From the NCBI GenBank assembly GCA_032716605.1, contig CM064480.1:44571194-44635193 (forward strand): 64,000 bases of DNA, given 5' to 3'. This stretch comes from Paralithodes platypus (Eukaryota; Arthropoda; Malacostraca; Decapoda; Lithodidae). The position numbers and the translations under genes were made by a program. Positions 31,421 to 43,654 of the stretch are shown here, piece after piece. Numbering within the stretch: the first letter of the stretch is position 1; every line of letters begins with the position of its first letter. Below the pieces are notes generated by a model. The model saw only the letters and a program-made list of their open reading frames with translations, ran no database searches and was not told the origin of the DNA.

Positions 31421-31931
31421 TCCTTCAGGGATATATTCATGTCAATATTTTCATGGGCATACACATTTATATGTAGCCAATAATATTTTGTGTATTTTAC
31501 TTGTACGAAAATTGGGTAACCTGAAACTCGCAAGTGTTTTATAGGCTTGGTGAGGCAGAGGTGTTTAGGATAAGCAACAGGAGATTATCTTCACAGCTGT
31601 AGGCTACCCAATTATCTTCACAGCTGTAGGCTACCCAATTATCTTCACAGCTGTAGGCTACCCAATTATCTTCACAGCTGTAGGCTACCCAATTATCTTC
31701 ACAGCTGTAGGCTACCCAATTATCTTCACAGCTGTAGGCTACCCAATTATCTTCACAGCTGTAGGCTACCCAATTATCTTCACAGCTGTAGGCTACCCAA
31801 TTATCTTCACAGCTGTAGGCTACCCAATTATCTTCACAGCTGTAGGCTACCCAATTTTCGTGCAAGTAAAATACACAAAATATTATTGGCTACATAAAAA
31901 TGTGTATACCCATGAAAATACCCCTGAAGGA
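31421..31931. mobile_element. Inverted-repeat element carrying ten 27-bp repeats
   Basis: The terminal arms (31421-31520 and 31852-31931) are inverted: CCTTCAGGG, TTTTCATGGG, ATGTAGCCAATAATATTTTG, CGAAAATTGGGTA on one side, complements on the other, about 80-95 bp. Between them are ten almost identical 27-bp units (ATTATCTTCACAGCTGTAGG plus CTACCCA) at 31584-31857. On the minus strand these encode ten NWVAYSCED repeats, but the frame starts in the arm and looks incidental. Target duplication and superfamily are not clear. Confidence 0.8.
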
Positions 31932-34040
31932 AAAGATTGATAACAGATCTGGTTAACAGATTTAAACTTTCCGCCTCAGGAACAGCTGTTCCAACCTCTC
32001 CTCCCCCTCCCCCACCACCAATTTTACTAAATTCCATGAACATATAGGCTACTTTAAATCTAGTACATGCCTTATATTACATGTACTTAAGTGTTATACT
32101 ATCTTTTATATGCGGTTAAACAGTCAAATGTCATTTAGCTTTCAAATAGAATTAGTTGACTGCAATGTAGTGTTCGTTTGGGCATCATTTGACTTGGGTA
32201 CAGATGCAATTTTGGTTAATGACAGTTTGTCTTGCAGAATATTAATGATAAACAGCATTTACAAGATTTATAATAGAAGACACTATTATACTTTGTAGAT
32301 ATGATGAGTCAAATAATTACAATGAAACAGTTATTTTAATGTTTATCACAAACAACCTACGAAATAAAACACATTCACTCCAACCAAATACGAGACATTA
32401 CCGCGCATTTTCCACATTTACGATTTTCGATCATCAACTGGAAAAGAATCAGGTATAGACATACATTGTTTTGAACATAAAATATATATATTTGTGTTCT
32501 GCTTGTGATTCATTTGATGTTATAGTTTTTAGCAGGAAATTACTTGTTTTCTATTTAATTTAACTTGACTTTCTCACGCTTGGATACTTGAATCACATAT
32601 TCAGGAAGGGTTTCCCTAAGTGCACAGATAGGCGATGGCGATGAGCATATTGGATACTTTTGAAATCAATTGAATAAAAACTGAATACTCAAATTCCATA
32701 TAAATTGGGCTACAATAGGTACGTTTTGGTAGTGGCACGCTGAATAAAATCCTTGGTAACCCTGCTCTCTGTCAACCTCCACCCTTTCAATCAACAGATG
32801 GAGAGCGAGTTGTCAGTATGTGTCTGGCAGGCAGAGTGAGACTACTCTTCGCGTCCTTTAAACATGGAGGATTTTACGTCTGGACAACAGGTTACTATAT
32901 GATAGGATTTTATATCTTGAAATACTTTTTTGTATTATATGTATGTAGTGTAAACTACTATCAGTGTATAGCATAAACCGTTTCAATATATATCAGTTGC
33001 GAGTGCTAAAATTATTTTCCAACTATTGCCTATTTATGAATAATCGTAGATAATCAAATGTTAGGAGTAGGGACTACAGGTTTATTTTGTTCTCTTCCTC
33101 ATAACATGAAGTATATGTATCAATATATTTTATAGCTCTAAAACAACTTTCAATAAAAAATATAGCGAGAACAACGTAGCTACATAGTACCTGTGCGAGT
33201 CCAGGAACCGCGATCATATACGCTTGTCCTACTATGTTCATATACAAATAAACTATTGACGATAAATATATTCTGACTGAATGCGTGGAATATACTTGTC
33301 ATTTCATATATAAATTCATATTATCTTTCACCAACCCACCAATTAACTTACAAATAAACCTAATTAAGGATAGGCCAAAAGATAATCGGCGAAATTTTGC
33401 ATTTTTTTTTTTGGGGGGGGGGGGATTTTCTATTTTATTTTGTATTTAAGTCCTTTGATCAAGGACAAACTATAATCACCATAATTAGTATGAAAATGTG
33501 GTTTAATTCTAGTTTTGGATTCACAGCACACTCATCATTTGCTATGGCTTCTATAACTTTGTCATATACCATACTTCATTCCGATATATCTCCGTAGCGC
33601 CGCAAATGGAATTATAACTACTGTAAACAAAGTTAATATTTACCTCCTGCTATCGATAGCCAAAGCTGAAGATTGCGGAATAAACACCGTAGACTTTATA
33701 CACTTTTCTTTCGGTTCCCGTCAATCTTTTATTATTTTAATACCCAATCAGCAGGGGTGTGGGGGCGGCAGCCCCCACCCATAATACTAGGATAGGTTAG
33801 GTAAGGTTGTAAGGTTAGGCTAATATTACACCTTACTTTTGTCTTTTACCCCGCAATTTTCCTGATCTTCATAGCCCTCCCCACTAGTGGGGGCCGTGTT
33901 TTAGATTGTCGGATAATGGGTAAATACTCATTTCGGACAGTCCTTGGTATAAACAACACTGTGTATCAAAGAGAAATTAAAAAAACAAAAATAAATGCTA
34001 AAATCGCTGTGAAGCCAAAACTAGAATTTTACCAACAATT
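31932..34040. other. No gene recognised
   Basis: AT-rich noncoding interval. A G run lies at 33411-33424. 33750-33780 has a GGGTGTGGGGGCGGCAGCCC hairpin-like stretch, followed by TTAGG-like words (ATAGGTTAGGTAAGG) near 33792. Confidence 0.4.
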
Positions 34041-34275
34041 TTAACCCTCTCACGTTTTTGACGCAATTTTGAGCCTATTAGGGATACTTTAAAGCCTTTG
34101 TTATCATCAGGGGTATTTATAAACCTTTAGTTTAGTTACTTCAACCTCTGCAGTTGTCTTTGAATTAGCTGTGGGCAGAAAACTAATTTTGGAGAGGTAA
34201 TTATAAGAGTGAGAGAACTCTACTTATTATGGCTAATCTGGCAACCTCTGCGTCATAAAAACGTGAAAGGGTTAA
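34041..34275. mobile_element. TTAA MITE with CCCTCTCACGTTTTT ends
   Basis: TTAA at 34041-34044 and 34272-34275 flank 227 bp. Ends CCCTCTCACGTTTTTGACGC and the complement of CCCTTTCACGTTTTTATGAC form a strong inverted repeat. No ORF. It lies 33 bp left of the hAT-like element. Confidence 0.85.
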
Positions 34276-34933
34276 TTGCCCCCCCCCCCCCCACACACAC
34301 ACACACACCAAGGACACAGGGGCGGATTTACTTGTTATGGGGCCCTAGACACTGGGGTTATGCGGGGCCCCTGTAAATGGGTGGATGGGGGGCGAGCGAA
34401 GCGAGCCCCTACAGCTGGGGGGTTTGGGGGGGCGCTGTAAGCCCCCCAAGAAAATTTTGGAAAATTGAGTTCTTTTAGGGGTATTTTGAGGCCTATGGAG
34501 GGAGTGAAATCCTGTAATTTATGATGGTTTCAATATGACCATAGTGCTTCTCACTCATGATAATCAAAGACCGATCATATATCTGAAGAAATTCTCTACT
34601 CACTATCTGAGGATGCTGGATGGCTTGTCAGAGCAGTTACTAGCATTCAGTTAAGAATAAAACTGAATATTCTTTTTAAGTTGCCAGAGACTGGCTTCTC
34701 ATCTTTATTTCTGAGCAAATACCCTTTGGCAATTACATGATGCAGTGGTCTTTCATATTAGTTTATTTTAAATATTTTCCATTCGGATTTAATTTATTAT
34801 AATGTTTGTATACTAGATTGTAAAACGTTATTTGCTATAGGACTATACAGTCTAAGCAGTGTAACAGTTATAAAATATAACACACATGGTAGGTTTTCAC
34901 CATTGTCATATTTTCTTTGAAAATGTCACAACT

Positions 34934-35110
34934 TTAGTGACATGGTATAATTCTTTTGTATACCCCTATATTACCTATGGGGTAGAAGTTTGGGGTAATT
35001 CAATTGAATTAAAAATTAAACATATTTATTTAACAAAAATAAAAATAAATTGTAAGAATAATTTAATCGGCTCATTGGCATTGCAGAAAACATTCAGCAC
35101 CATTATTTAA
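34934..35110 (+). pseudogene. LINE RT fragment inside the hAT-like element
   Basis: The open frame contains WYNSFVYPYITYGVEVWGN, the conserved block just after the RT thumb of jockey/CR1-type LINEs (LY.S...PY..Y....WG). It is short and isolated, with no upstream palm. Confidence 0.6.
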
Positions 35111-35865
35111 ATACTTAAAGCTATTACCATTCAAAAATGTTTGTTTCTTCAGTAGCTAAACTTATGTTTAAGATAATGAAAGATCTTACTCAAAACTTAA
35201 TTACAGATGTTTCCATCAAATGCAAACTGCAGCAAATCTACATCAACATTTAACCAGAAGTCAGAAACTGCTTTGTAACTACTGTAGTAAATTGAATTAG
35301 CAGATGTATACAGGTATACACAATTAACCATATATCTATGTATAACAACGATAACACTGACAATATTGATTGAATCAGAGTCTGCTTTGTTAATATAAAT
35401 AATGCATATTTTGCCGCTTTTGCTGTATGTAGCTAGGCTATGGGAATGGATCAGTTGTTGGTTTTGTCGAATTAGGCTTTGAACTTCTGTGAAATATAGA
35501 AAATAATTTATATTTTACTTTGATAAAGTTTTTAATGTGAAAATTGTCATTGACATTATGTCATATAAATTAGAGTGAGTTGCTGAAGATGAAGGCATGA
35601 TCGCATTGCCAATTATATTTATCTTTAGACTAGCATGATAAAACCACCTTTAAATTGTAAACTACTGTCCAAGACTACAAACTATAATTGTAACTTATTA
35701 CCTTTCTACTTAGCCTAATGCAAGACGGTATCGTAAGTGATTGGAAAATGGGCTAGACAAAATTACATTTCATAAAAAATAGTACAATAGCCTAGATTAT
35801 ATAGATAAAATATATATATTGATAACATAGATATTGCTATATAGGCTATTATACATGTGTAATAT

Positions 35866-35931
35866 AATAAAATCGTCTAAAAGAAGCCAAAACAAAAATT
35901 AAAAGGATGGCCCTGGTACTGAATGGGTTAA
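35866..35931. mobile_element. Right half of a GCTTAGGAAGGAT-family TTAA MITE
   Basis: ATAAAATCGTCTAAAAGAAG and CCTGGTACTGAATGGGTTAA match the right half of the family, ending at TTAA 35928-35931. The left half is absent. Confidence 0.5.
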
Positions 35932-36724
35932 GCTAATGTAGGCAAACAACCTAAGGACTAAGGAGATAGATTAGCAAGGGTCTAGATTCCATAGACCTAG
36001 GCACACAATATTGCACCTCTACCTACGGGAACTATCTGCTCCTCTTGAATCTCGTGTTGGGCTAGGAAACGAGCGTGCCGAGCTCTGTGCTATAGCGGCG
36101 CCTACTATCCATAGACTACCAATCAATAATAATAGGTTTAGCAAAAATACAAGACATAGGCAGTGCCAGTAACATAACTACTTAATCACGGGTATTTATA
36201 AGTGAGAATCGGTGAAAGAAATTGAGAAAAAGAGTCCTAGATTCCCAATAATCAATAATATAATGTTAACATAACATCCGTTCCTACCTTCTCAGCCAAG
36301 CTGCTCTGTCAGTTATGTTTATCAAACGCCAGTAACATTCGAGGCTACGTGATCTTTTGAATTTAATAACTTATAACATGAATATGTTATTATCAGGGAT
36401 AACTAACTGTTTTCTTCTACCAGGTAAACGGATTACGTGTTTTACGGTTTTAAAATAAATATAACGCAATCATTATACATTTAATACCCATTATTTTATG
36501 TTCTAAAATTCATAATGCCATTAATCTCAATAGTACTGGGAATGGGGTAATCGCTAAAAAAAAATAATAAGCGAAAATGATATACACTATTTTTTTGTTT
36601 TAGGCCAAGGTGTGGGCCCCTTGGGGGCGCGGGGCCCTTGGAGGCGCGGGGCCCTAGACCATGGCCTGCTCGCCCCCCCCCCCCCCCCCCACCCCCCACC
36701 CCTAAATCCGCCACTGCAAGGACA

Positions 36725-37564
36725 TTCCAAAAAAGTTTCACCATTCAACATTTTGTTTTCTTTTTCAGATGATAGTAGCCTACATGTTGTTGAAAGACTC
36801 ACTGTGAAATTTGAGACAAATCTCACTATAGAATCACCCCCTAACCCCCCAAAAAAATGCCCCAATTTTCGGGAAATATACCCTACGTATATAACCCTAG
36901 ACACATATGTTTTTTCTTCAATTTATTATAGTTACCCATGAAAATCGTATCTAGAACGTGTTCTTTATATAAAACTGCAATGAGAGAGAATTAAATACGA
37001 TGGGTCACTATTACAGACTGATTATGATCGAAAATAAAATAATGTCTGAATTTCTCAGACAGTCGTTTATGGACTCCAGATTGTGTTTTTAGGTTTAATT
37101 GTGATCTGATAGTCATATAATGATCCATAATTGCAGGATATACATATATGATCAAAACATCGAAGATTATTTCCCCAATTTCGCCATAAAAGTATTTTGA
37201 GAAATATTTCCGTGTGAGATATTGAGAAATTAAATTTTAAGATTATTTCTGAAATGTTTTTAGGACATTTATCATTATCAATACCACAAAATAGCTTCGG
37301 TGTATTGGAGAAACATGCTATAGGAATGCTCCATAAACGTTTGATAGGGGTTACATAATATTTGTATTTTGGCGAATTTTTGAAAATAATAGGCTAAAAA
37401 TTATGAAAAAAATAGCCAAAGTGACCAAACTCGGTGAATATGTTTAAAATACATATAAAACTACATTATAAACAAACAATAAAAACACAAAATTGGGCAA
37501 AAAACCTGGAAATCGGACCCCCCATCCTTTGGCCTACCCGTAATGAAATCAATGTAAGTAATGA
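36725..37564. other. No gene recognised
   Basis: AT-rich noncoding sequence; no ORF with recognisable features. Confidence 0.4.
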
Positions 37565-37640
37565 ATACATGTGGTATTCCAAGGACTCGAACCTAGGATA
37601 CTCACACCGAAATTCAGCACACTAAGCATTACGCTATAAG
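37565..37640 (-). other. tRNA-like sequence
   Basis: On the minus strand TATAGCGTAATGCTTAGTG (A-box-like) precedes CCTAGGTTCGAGTCCTTGG (B box). Spacing is close to a tRNA but the arms do not pair well. Likely another SINE head. Confidence 0.35.
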
Positions 37641-37649
37641 AGTATTTAA

Positions 37650-37737
37650 GTCATAGGATGAGGGAAAGATGGATTCAGGGAGAGAGTCTTATAGCTCATT
37701 TGTTGAATAGAAGAAAGATTGGGAGTATAGTTTCTGA
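37650..37737 (-). pseudogene. Jockey-type LINE scrap
   Basis: GTCATAGGATGAGGGAAAGA and GGATTCAGGGAGAGAGT repeat the sequence at 38195-38265, so this is a detached second copy of the same LINE C-terminal region, 500 bp from the long copy. Confidence 0.7.
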
Positions 37738-38055
37738 ACATATTATTTTTATGATGGTGCAAAGTAAAACGATGTTTGAAAATAGTAAAACAAAATCAAT
37801 CAACATAACTTTTTTTTCATTCATAATATATATTTGTTGTTGGATTGCTAAGGTATTATTGTAGATCAACCTTTCCTCTTTATACTGAGATATTCTATAT
37901 TTTATTAATTTCACCACAACACCAAACACCCCCAATGAAATCAATTAAAGTATATATGTGATCCACCGGTAATAGATTGTAATAAACGGAATTATTGTTG
38001 CTGATAAATCATGTAGAGTGAATGTTCCCTGAGAGAGTTAACATACTTGCCCTAA
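37738..38055 (-). mobile_element. Headless SINE family B fragment in noncoding DNA
   Basis: 37875-37980 on the minus strand has GGTGGATCACATATATACTT, TTGATTTCATTGGGGGTGTT and TGGTGTTGTGGTGAAATTAA, the SINE-B body. The tRNA-like head is gone. The rest is AT-rich. Confidence 0.55.
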
Positions 38056-40760
38056 GCTTTTTTTTCTATGTGGATGAGGGAGACAAAACTGCCTGGGACG
38101 AGTGCCTCTCCCAGAGTTGAAAGAGTGACAGGGCCAAAATCAAGGAATGTTCGAGCCAAAATGTCTGGACACACAGAGTTTGAAGCAATTAAAGTCATAG
38201 GATGAGGGAAAGATGGATTCAGGGAGAGAGTTCTAGAGCTCAACTGTTAAATATTGGGAGTATCGTTTCACTCTTGGGTTGGAGAGTTGCACAGAGTAGG
38301 GTTGGGATTGTGTTGCAAGACGAGTGCTATGAACCCTACGTAGAGGAGGTGGTATACACTGTGAGAGCTCTGAGGAACTTTGATTATTGTAATAATAGAA
38401 TAGCGAGAGATGCAACATTGCGGCGAAGAGAGATAGATTGCAGAGAATCGGTGAGCGAACGTGAGTTAATGAGACGAAATGCTTTATTTTGAACTTTGTC
38501 TAGAAGTGCTATGTGTGTGGATCCTCCCCACACATGCCAACAATACTCAATATATGGATGCACTGTGCCCCTGTACGAAGCAAGACACTGTGCAAAGATA
38601 AAGAACCCCCTGAGGCGGTAGAGTACACCAAGCTTCTGGGAAGCCGTTTTAGTAAGAGTGGTAGTATGGTCTTTCCAAGAGAGTTCAGAAGAGAGACACC
38701 GAGAATACTGAGAGAAGATAAAGGGTTGATATATGTATTGTTGAAGCATAAAAGATAGTCCTCTGGGAGTTAATGATGGGTAGATAAATACAGAAATTGG
38801 GGTTTGGAAGCATTGAAAGCAACAAGATTTTCTCTGCCCCAATTAAAAATGGTTGTTAGATCAAAAGCTAAGTCTTCTTGGCTTCATCACATGAGTTTTT
38901 GAGTGATTGCTTGCTGGGGAGTTCTGAAAAACTAGTTGAATAGTGTAAGGTAGAGTCGTCAGCATATGAATGGATAGGACTGGAGGTACACTTGAGAAGA
39001 AAATTTATGAATACTAGAAAGATAATTGGAGATAGGACAGAACCTTGTGGAACACTGGAGTTGATAGGATGAGGAAGTGAACGATGGCCGTCCACAACCG
39101 CAGCTATGGAATGGCCAGAAAGAAAATTAGAGATAAAGGCACAGATGGAGAGATAGAAACCGAAGGGGAGTAGTTAAGAAATTAGAGATTTGTGCTTAGA
39201 GTCAAAGGTCTTTGATATGTCTAGCACAATAGAAACAGTTTCATGGAAGTCCCGAAAGGAGGATGACCAAGAGTTAGTAAGATATGAAAAAAGATCCCCA
39301 GTAGAGACCCCCCCTAAGGAAGCCATACTGGCAATCTGAGAATAGATTATGAGAAGAGAAATGTTTAAGACATTTTGAATTAAGAATAGTTTCAAAAGCT
39401 TTAGAGATGCAAGAAATAAAAGCAATTGGACAATAGTTGGAGGGTTGAGAGCGGTCACCCATGTTTGGGACAGGTTGAAAGAGAGCAAACTTCCAGCAAG
39501 AAGGGAAGGCATTAGAGGAGAGACAGAGACGGAAGAGTTTGTCTAGGCATGGAGTCAGTACAGAAGCACAGTTTTTTAGTAGAACAGGAGGAACACCATA
39601 TGGACTGTAAGCCTTCTTAGTATTTAGCCCAGACAGGGTAGTAAGTACATATTTAGAACAGACAAGGATATTATGCATAAGTAGGAGAGACGGGGATGGA
39701 GAGGGAAGAATAGCACCGGAATCTTCCAATGTAGAGTTTCTAGGGAAAGTTTGGGCAAAGAGTTCAGCTTTGTCAGAGTTTCTGTAATGGTCGTGTCATC
39801 AGAGTGTTAGGGGTAGGGAAAGATGAGGAAGAGAAGATGTTGGAGAGGTTTTTGGCTAGATGCCAGAAAGCATGGGAAGAGCTAGAGTTGAATAGTTCAG
39901 TGCGTTTATTATTGGTGAAAGAGTGTTTGGCGAGTCGAAGAATAGATTTGGCTTGATTCCGGGCAGAAATATAGGAAGAATGAGACTCTTGAGTTTAGTA
40001 CTGTTTGAAAGTTTCCTCCTTATTTTGGACAGCAGTAGAGCAATCATGAGTAAACAAAGATTTGTTTGCATTAGTCTGCGAGAAAGAAAATGGATTGTAT
40101 ACCTCCATGCCCAAGAGGATTACCTCGGTAATGCTTTCAGCACTCTCCATGACAACACAAATCATTCCATTGGAAGTCAAATAATTACTACCGAAGAGCC
40201 TCCCAGTCAGCAGCGCCAAACTGCCACAAACGCCCCCGACTGGGAGGATCACGTGGCCGTACTGGAGAGATAGGACAAGTGACAGATAAGTTTATGGTCG
40301 GAGGAGCCCAAAGGAGAGAAAACATTGAGATTATAAGCAGAAGGGTTAGAAGTTAGAAACAAGTCAAAAATATTGGGCCGATCTCCGAAGAGATCCAGGA
40401 TACGGGTGGGTTGATGAACCAACTGCTCTAGGTTATTCAGGATAGAACAAATGTAGGCTTGTTCACCAGGTTGGTCAGTGGAATGAGAGGAGAGCCATTG
40501 GCGGTGGTGAACGTTGAAATCTATTAAGATGGAGATTTCCGAGAAAGGAGAGATGGATAGGATGTGTTCTACTTTAGAGTTTAGATAGTCAAAACATTCG
40601 GTGAAGTCAGTAGAATTAGGGAAAAGATAGACAGCACATAAATATTTAGTATGAGAGTGACAGGATAGTTTGAGCCATAAAGTTGAGAATTCAGAGGAGT
40701 GACATATGATCGAAGGAACAGGTACGACACATACAAGCTTGATAACTTCGGTGAGGTAGA
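38056..40760 (-). pseudogene. Longest jockey-type LINE copy: endonuclease to RT C-terminus
   Basis: Read on the minus strand from 40760: an AP-endonuclease remnant with DFNVHHRQWLSSHSTDQPG and LGSSDHKLIC (the SDH active-site block), a connector, RT blocks including AFETILNSKCLKHF, SVPQGSVLSPIIFLVFINFL and IHSYADDSTLHYS (catalytic YADD), then KLGVLYRLRGFF, YIEYCWHVWGG, KVQNKAFRLINSRSLTDS and the tail, ending in a 3' UTR near 38060. Several frameshifts and stops interrupt it, so it is not translatable as one protein. It serves as the reference for the split copies elsewhere in the window. Confidence 0.85.
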
Positions 40761-40774
40761 AACTATGACTGAAG

Positions 40775-40886
40775 GGGTTAAACAGCAGGGGGTAAACGTC
40801 TTAAAGCAGTAGGTTAAATGGGGCCGAATGGATACAAGCCAGAGAGAGAGGGAGAGAAAGAGAAAAAAGCGAGGTGGGCTCCCTTA
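40775..40886. mobile_element. Right half of a 373-bp-type TTAA element
   Basis: GGGTAAACGTCTTAAAGCAG, TTAAATGGGGCCGAATGGAT and ACAAGCCAGAGAGAG match 52155-52260, ending GGTGGGCTCCCTTAA. The left half is missing. Confidence 0.65.
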
Positions 40887-40993
40887 ATAACTTTTGCTGC
40901 CCTACTCTTCACTCTAACCATCACTTCAGGTTGGCCGTGCGACCAAAACATATACTGTATTATGGCTCTGTTTTCACCCACAATAATCGCATG

Positions 40994-41193
40994 TACAGTC
41001 GCGCTAATAAGTGACACCAATTAGGTTTTGATCAATAATTGGCATAAGCAATCCAAGCTTCATTTCTTCATATCGAGTATTTCTTCATGTTCCTACACTT
41101 ACCCACCCTATTCAACATCTGACAGACATTAATACAGGACAGAGCAAGCCAAACGTAATGACAACTGGGACATGACTTATTAGCGCGACCCTA
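40994..41193. mobile_element. Tc1/mariner-like MITE, TA duplication
   Basis: TA at 40994-40995 and 41192-41193. Ends CAGTCGCGCTAATAAGTGAC and the complement of GGGTCGCGCTAATAAGTCAT form an inverted repeat over about 17 bp. Internal length 196 bp, no ORF. The aligned second unit of the surrounding duplication lacks it, giving an empty site. Confidence 0.75.
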
Positions 41194-41454
41194 CTGCAAT
41201 GTATTATACATCAAAAGAAATAGGCAAGCCCTTACTATAACATAAACAAAAATATAGCACAGAGCATTGAATTATCATAGTGAAAACGTATCTCTTATCA
41301 AATATTTCATTGCTCTTCGGACTTCAACTAGTCATATTTTCAAAATAACAGTGACACCTATTCATATGAAATAAGGATTATTCTTCACGCTCTTTCCAAT
41401 TATGCAAGCAGAATGTATCTATCACCATCATATAGCCTATTGAGTAATCTATGT

Positions 41455-41585
41455 TTTATTAACTTCACCAAACACCTCCAATGAAATTAATGAAAGCACA
41501 TGTGCGATCCACCAGGATTCGAACCCGGGTTATCACACACAGATTGTTGACACCTTAACCATTACACCACCAAGAAGTTAAAGGT
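41455..41585 (-). mobile_element. tRNA-headed SINE, family B, copy 2
   Basis: On the minus strand GGTGGTGTAATGGTTAAGG (A box), ACCCGGGTTCGAATCCTGG (B box), then CTTTCATTAATTTCATTGG and GGTGTTTGGTGAAGTTAAT, matching 27299-27450. Confidence 0.75.
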
Positions 41586-42150
41586 TTATGCACATGCCTA
41601 CGACTTATTATCCATTCTAGAATACTGGATAAGCAAAAATACAAATACCTGGTATATAACATGCAATCATATACTGTACATGGCAGCTTGACCGTAAATA
41701 AATAGTATAGATCGGTTTTAACTCACAATAATTGTGTCTACTATATTGTATTATACATCAAAAGGCCATTCAATAATTTTCTACAATATATAATAGCATA
41801 AAGCATCAAATTAGCATAGTGAACATTGATTTAGAATCAAATGTGTCAGTGTTGTTCGGACTTTAACTCATTATGTTTTCATAATATCAGTGACAACTAT
41901 AGTCTCTTTTTTATGAAATATGGAATAATCTTCACGCTCTCTCGAACGGTGGAATCAGAATGTATCTATCATCATTAATTATTTGGTAATAAAAAAAAAT
42001 ATAAAATATATACATTCCATCATAAACTGGGCAGCGTGCCCCAAAGTAGTTATGACAACAATTGCAATTATGTATTATACATGAAAGGAAAGAGGAGAAT
42101 AAAATAGCACAACACATTGAAATATCATAGTGAAAATAGATTAGCCTTAG

Positions 42151-42714
42151 TCCCTCCTAAACAGCTTACAAACTTCAGGAAGTATCTGTCTTAAAACGAA
42201 AACTGACATCATCTGAAAATAAGGGTCAAGATATTTGAGTACATTCAAATCAGGTGTTGCGAGTTTCAACTGGATTATTTTAACATTTAAGTTATCCAAA
42301 AACTATTATATATTATTGACCAGCACTATATTCAGCTTCACCTTTCTTGGCACACTTCTGAGAAACCATTTATTTCTTCAAATTGCTATGAAATTACCCG
42401 CAGATTGGACGCTCTTTATGTGTAAACACGTAAATACTAGTTGCTGTTCCTGTTGGAAAATTGTAATATGATGAATTCTGAGCTCACATATAATTGATTT
42501 TAGATCACACACACACACACACACACATTATATATTCCTACTTTAAGAGCTAAATTGATCGATATATAGAGAAACAGTTGATTGTCACAGAGATAAATAA
42601 TGATGCATGTCGATAAAAGCTATATATAAATAAGTAATACTACAAGCCCACCATATAAAACACCCCCACACATTACATACAATAACAATTCGAAATCATA
42701 AATTAACTATGTTA
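42151..42714. other. No gene; short (CA)n at 42509-42528
   Basis: AT-rich noncoding sequence with a ten-unit CA run. The 42235-42471 open frame is unrecognised. Confidence 0.4.
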
Positions 42715-43620
42715 TCTTTGTCACTTCACCTAATCACATCACAACACATCATACCACGCACCACACACCAGCAAGACCATGCACCATTATCACCACAAAC
42801 CATTATCACCACAATTCATCACCACCACACACCATTACCTCCACACAGCATTATCACCACCACACACCATTATCACCACACATCATCACCACCACATACC
42901 ATCATCATCAGACACCATCACCACTACATACCCCCATCATCACACACCATTATCCCTACACACCATCACCACCAAACATCATCGCCACTATACACCAATA
43001 CCACCAAACACCATTATCACTATACACCATTATCACCATACATCATTATCACCACCCACCATCAGTAACCAGCACACACCAGTATCACCTTTCACCAGTA
43101 TCACCTACACACCATTGTCACCATACATCAATATCACCACACACCATCACCAGCAAACACTATAATCACCATACATCTGTATCACTACACACCATCTCCA
43201 CACACCATCATCACATATTATTGTTAAACACCATCTCCACACACCATTATCACCACACACTATTATCACCACACACCATCAACACCACATATCATTATCA
43301 CCACACACCATCAACACCACATATCATTATCACCATACACCATCAACACCACATATTATCATGATCGCCATGCACTATTATCACCATATCATTATCACCG
43401 GCACACCATTATTACCACACACCATCAACACCACATATCATTATCACCCCACTCCATTATCGCCACACATAATCACCACTACACACCATTATCACCACAC
43501 ACACCATTATCACAACACATCATCACCACCACACACCATTATCACTACACATCATCACCACCACACACCATTATCACTACACATCACCACCACACACCAT
43601 TATCACTACACAATACAAAC
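42715..43620. repeat. Degenerate CACCA-rich minisatellite
   Basis: About 900 bp built from variants of CACACACCATTATCACCA. Periods of 18-21 bp and larger composites (for example CATCAACACCACATATCATT at 43275-43360) alternate. Open frames rich in His, Thr and Pro arise from it. Confidence 0.9.
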
Positions 43621-43654
43621 CATACCAAATATCATCAACCTGCACTACAACTAC

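Larger units (their letters stand above)
34309..36724. mobile_element. hAT-like element, 2.4 kb, 8-bp duplication
   Basis: CAAGGACA occurs at 34309-34316 and 36717-36724. Between them the termini are CAGGGGCGGATTTA (left) and the complement of CAGTGGCGGATTTA (right), followed on both sides by GGGGCCCTAGAC-type sequence. An 8-bp duplication with CAGTGGCGGATTTAGGGG-style ends is typical of hAT elements. No hAT transposase is recognisable; the interior is AT-rich, holds a LINE scrap (34934-35110), and ends in a long C run (36673-36690). Confidence 0.8.
40930..42150. repeat. Tandem duplication of a 350-550 bp noncoding segment
   Basis: Blocks AGCACAGAGCATTGAATTATC / AGCATAAAGCATCAAATTAG / AGCACAACACATTGAAATATC (about 41256, 41800, 42106), TGTTCGGACTT- or CTTCGGACTT-type blocks, and TCTTCACGCTCT followed by AGAATGTATCTATCA (41380, 41930) recur in the same order: two full units and a partial third. 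The first unit carries a Tc1-like MITE and a SINE-B that the second lacks. Confidence 0.7.

Noticed and set aside
31584..31857. Possible CRISPR-like array
   Set aside because: The 27-bp units are directly contiguous without spacers, lie between inverted arms of a transposon-like element, and the genome is eukaryotic.
31539..31865. Protein of ten NWVAYSCED repeats
   Set aside because: The period is a multiple of three, so the frame is open by chance; it starts in the transposon arm and has no leader or conserved flanks.
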